The position numbers and the translations under genes are program-made. A stretch of DNA of 64,000 bases from contig JACDOX010000139.1 in the NCBI GenBank assembly GCA_014549065.1, positions 1,276,969-1,340,968 on the forward strand, read 5' to 3'. How positions within the stretch are numbered: the first letter of the stretch is position 1; each line of letters begins with the position of its first letter. The DNA comes from Cardinalis cardinalis. Lineage: Eukaryota > Chordata > Aves > Passeriformes > Cardinalidae. Of the stretch, positions 62,220 through 64,000 are shown in pieces. The notes under the pieces were generated by a model that saw only the letters and a list, made by a program, of their open reading frames with translations, had not been told where the DNA came from and searched no databases.

Positions 62220-63865
62220 CAGAGGTAACCATGTCATACCTGAAAATAACACTTCAAGGTTCACCTTTTTTGAGCTCTGTTGCATATAAGAACCTCATGT
62301 CTGACATTCAGCTATACTGCAGCTGTTTCGCTTAGAGGAAGGAAACTTAAGTATAACTTATGGAATGGCTGGGTCCGCTATGAGAGTTGTTTTCCTTCTA
62401 AACAGGCTGGTAGCAGTTAAATCATAATAAATAATACAACCATCACAACGTGGTGATGATTTGGATACAAGTGCAATATAGATTTAAATGTGCCTTGTGG
62501 TTAATTTCTAAAACTAATTGCTTCCATGTAAGGTATGGTACATAAGTAGATGTTTTTTAGGACATACTTGGGGAAATTAATATAGAAATGGGGGAAATAG
62601 AGTACAAAAAGCATGTTTGAGGGGTGACTCTCTGGACTTGTTTTTCCATGGAGAGAAGATCATTAGCATTTGTCAGTAAGAAGAGTAAGAAAAGTAGACA
62701 ATAGGCTCTGAGCTGTTTTTGTCCTGTGGTTTGGCTGCCTAGAATTNTGTGGCAAGAAAAGGCTTTTAGATCATATCCTAAAGGACTGTTACATCATGTT
62801 TCCCTAATTTCTCTGCTGGTCCCATTTGGTTATCTTGCAATAAGAGTCATAAAGGCTTCAATTCAGATGGAAAAAAAATTATTCCTGGATAACAAAGAAT
62901 GAAATGACTCGTTGGTCTTCCTCAGTTTACATTGGCTATTGATTGTGTCCTGAAGCCAGAATGATGAGACCCATCTTCACATAACATGTCTGAGAGAACA
63001 GGGAGATACCACAGACTGTGCTGCAGTCCAGTCATACCACAAATCAAAACAACAGTCATGTCCACTCTTCTAGGAAAGAGTGAAGTTGTTATTTTGAGCT
63101 GTCAGTGCCCTCCTGATCTGCAGGCTAGGCTGGGATCTTACCTTAAGGTGCTTAGACAAGCTCCCCCTCAAAATTTGAAGGATGAGTACAAAACCTTCTT
63201 TGGATTCACCGCAGGATATTCAAGTGGAGTTCTGTCTGGTGTTGCCACACAGGTGTGCNGCAGCCTGCTGTGTGCCTGGCCCGCCCATGTAGTGGGCAGT
63301 GTTGGGATGTTAAACTGGATCTGCTGGGGAGCAGGGGGGTGCCATTGCAGGCAACTGATGCTCAGATTTTGCTCACAGTGAGGGAAGAGGAAATAATTTA
63401 GGACTGAGGTAACAGGGTGTTCTCCTGTACTTGCCTGAGTGTTGGTCATGGGCCAGTTGGAAGCAGCTCCCTAAAGCTCTGCCTTGGTGCCAGCCTGTAC
63501 ACTCAGCCATGCCCCATGGGCAGCCCTGGCCCCTGTGGGTGTAGGAGCACCTCAGCAGGCCACCACAGCTGCTTTGGGTCATGTTCACTCTGCTGGGCAT
63601 GAAGTCTCCCACTCTTGCCCAGAGCTGAGTTTGGGGTCATAATGTTGGAAACCCCTGAGAGTTGGTGGCCCCATAGTGGCTGGCCGCTGGGAAACACTGA
63701 GGAGTTCCGCAGTGTCAGTCAGTGGGAAACACTGGGAATATAGGAAATTGATACTAGAAAACATCATGGGAAGCCCATAACTGATGCTGGGGTTGGAATT
63801 TGTTGTTTCCTGATTGCTCTCAGGACATCCCTGTTTTTCTGTATGAAGTCTGCCTCATTCCACTG
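62220..63865. other. Non-coding stretch after the PARP duplicate
   Basis: The stretch separates the decayed last exon from the duplicated flank and is about 1 kb longer than in the intact copy. An open frame at 62986-63261 includes KTFFGFTAGYSSGVLSGVAT; I do not recognise it. Confidence 0.45.
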
Positions 63866-63869
63866 TTAA

Positions 63870-63986
63870 CACTCAGTCCCACAACAGAGCTTCCCTGGGC
63901 TTACGTCAAGAAAAGCAGGGATATGGCAGCTGCTGAAGTCAGATCCCCACCATGCCATTTGGGAAGTCCATGGTGAGCTGAATAAT
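63870..63986 (+). repeat. Duplicated 3' flank, copy 2
   Basis: This matches 47494-47608, with 52 of 54 bases identical in the core starting at 63905. The match runs to within 14 nt of the window end. Confidence 0.75.
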
Positions 63987-64000
63987 AACAGCAATGTTCC

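Overview
This is a nuclear genomic window from a vertebrate, most probably a bird. Coding sequence sits in small exons with GT/AG borders and long introns. Several fragments look like the 3' end of the CR1 LINE that dominates bird genomes, one with its A/T-rich octamer-like tail. The proteins are typical vertebrate families. Isolated single N bases are scattered through the window, which suggests ambiguous or heterozygous calls masked in the assembly. All recognisable genes are on the + strand.

Layout. 1-21.7 kb: no gene I can support; repeats, homopolymer runs and one probable CR1 fragment. 21.8-35.5 kb: a complete 12-exon gene for a 473-residue amino-acid exchanger of the SLC7 light-chain family. 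It aligns without internal gaps to the cystine/glutamate exchanger xCT (SLC7A11) but lacks about 28 N-terminal residues, so I read it as an xCT paralogue. 35.6-41.5 kb: intergenic, with a repeat of CCATGG-type units and a possible non-coding first exon of the next gene. 41.5-46.9 kb: a complete 7-exon gene for a compact 301-residue WWE-domain mono-ADP-ribosyltransferase (PARP7/11/12 type) with an H-Y-I catalytic triad. 47-52.9 kb: no gene, but it carries one copy of a duplicated 3' flank. 52.9-62.2 kb: further WWE-PARP exons. These are one orphan WWE half-exon with an open frame, then a decayed full-length duplicate with in-frame stops, lost splice donors and a frameshift. A CpG island lies between them. 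62.2-64 kb: non-coding, ending in the second copy of the duplicated flank.

The window therefore pairs an xCT-like transporter with a small tandem family of WWE-PARP genes, one copy intact and the others degraded. The exon phases of both intact genes close perfectly from start to stop codon, which is the strongest evidence for them. By family knowledge, the transporter would act at the plasma membrane with an SLC3 heavy chain. PARP7/11/12-type enzymes modify proteins with single ADP-ribose units and are often interferon-linked. A functional link between the two neighbours is not shown by the sequence.
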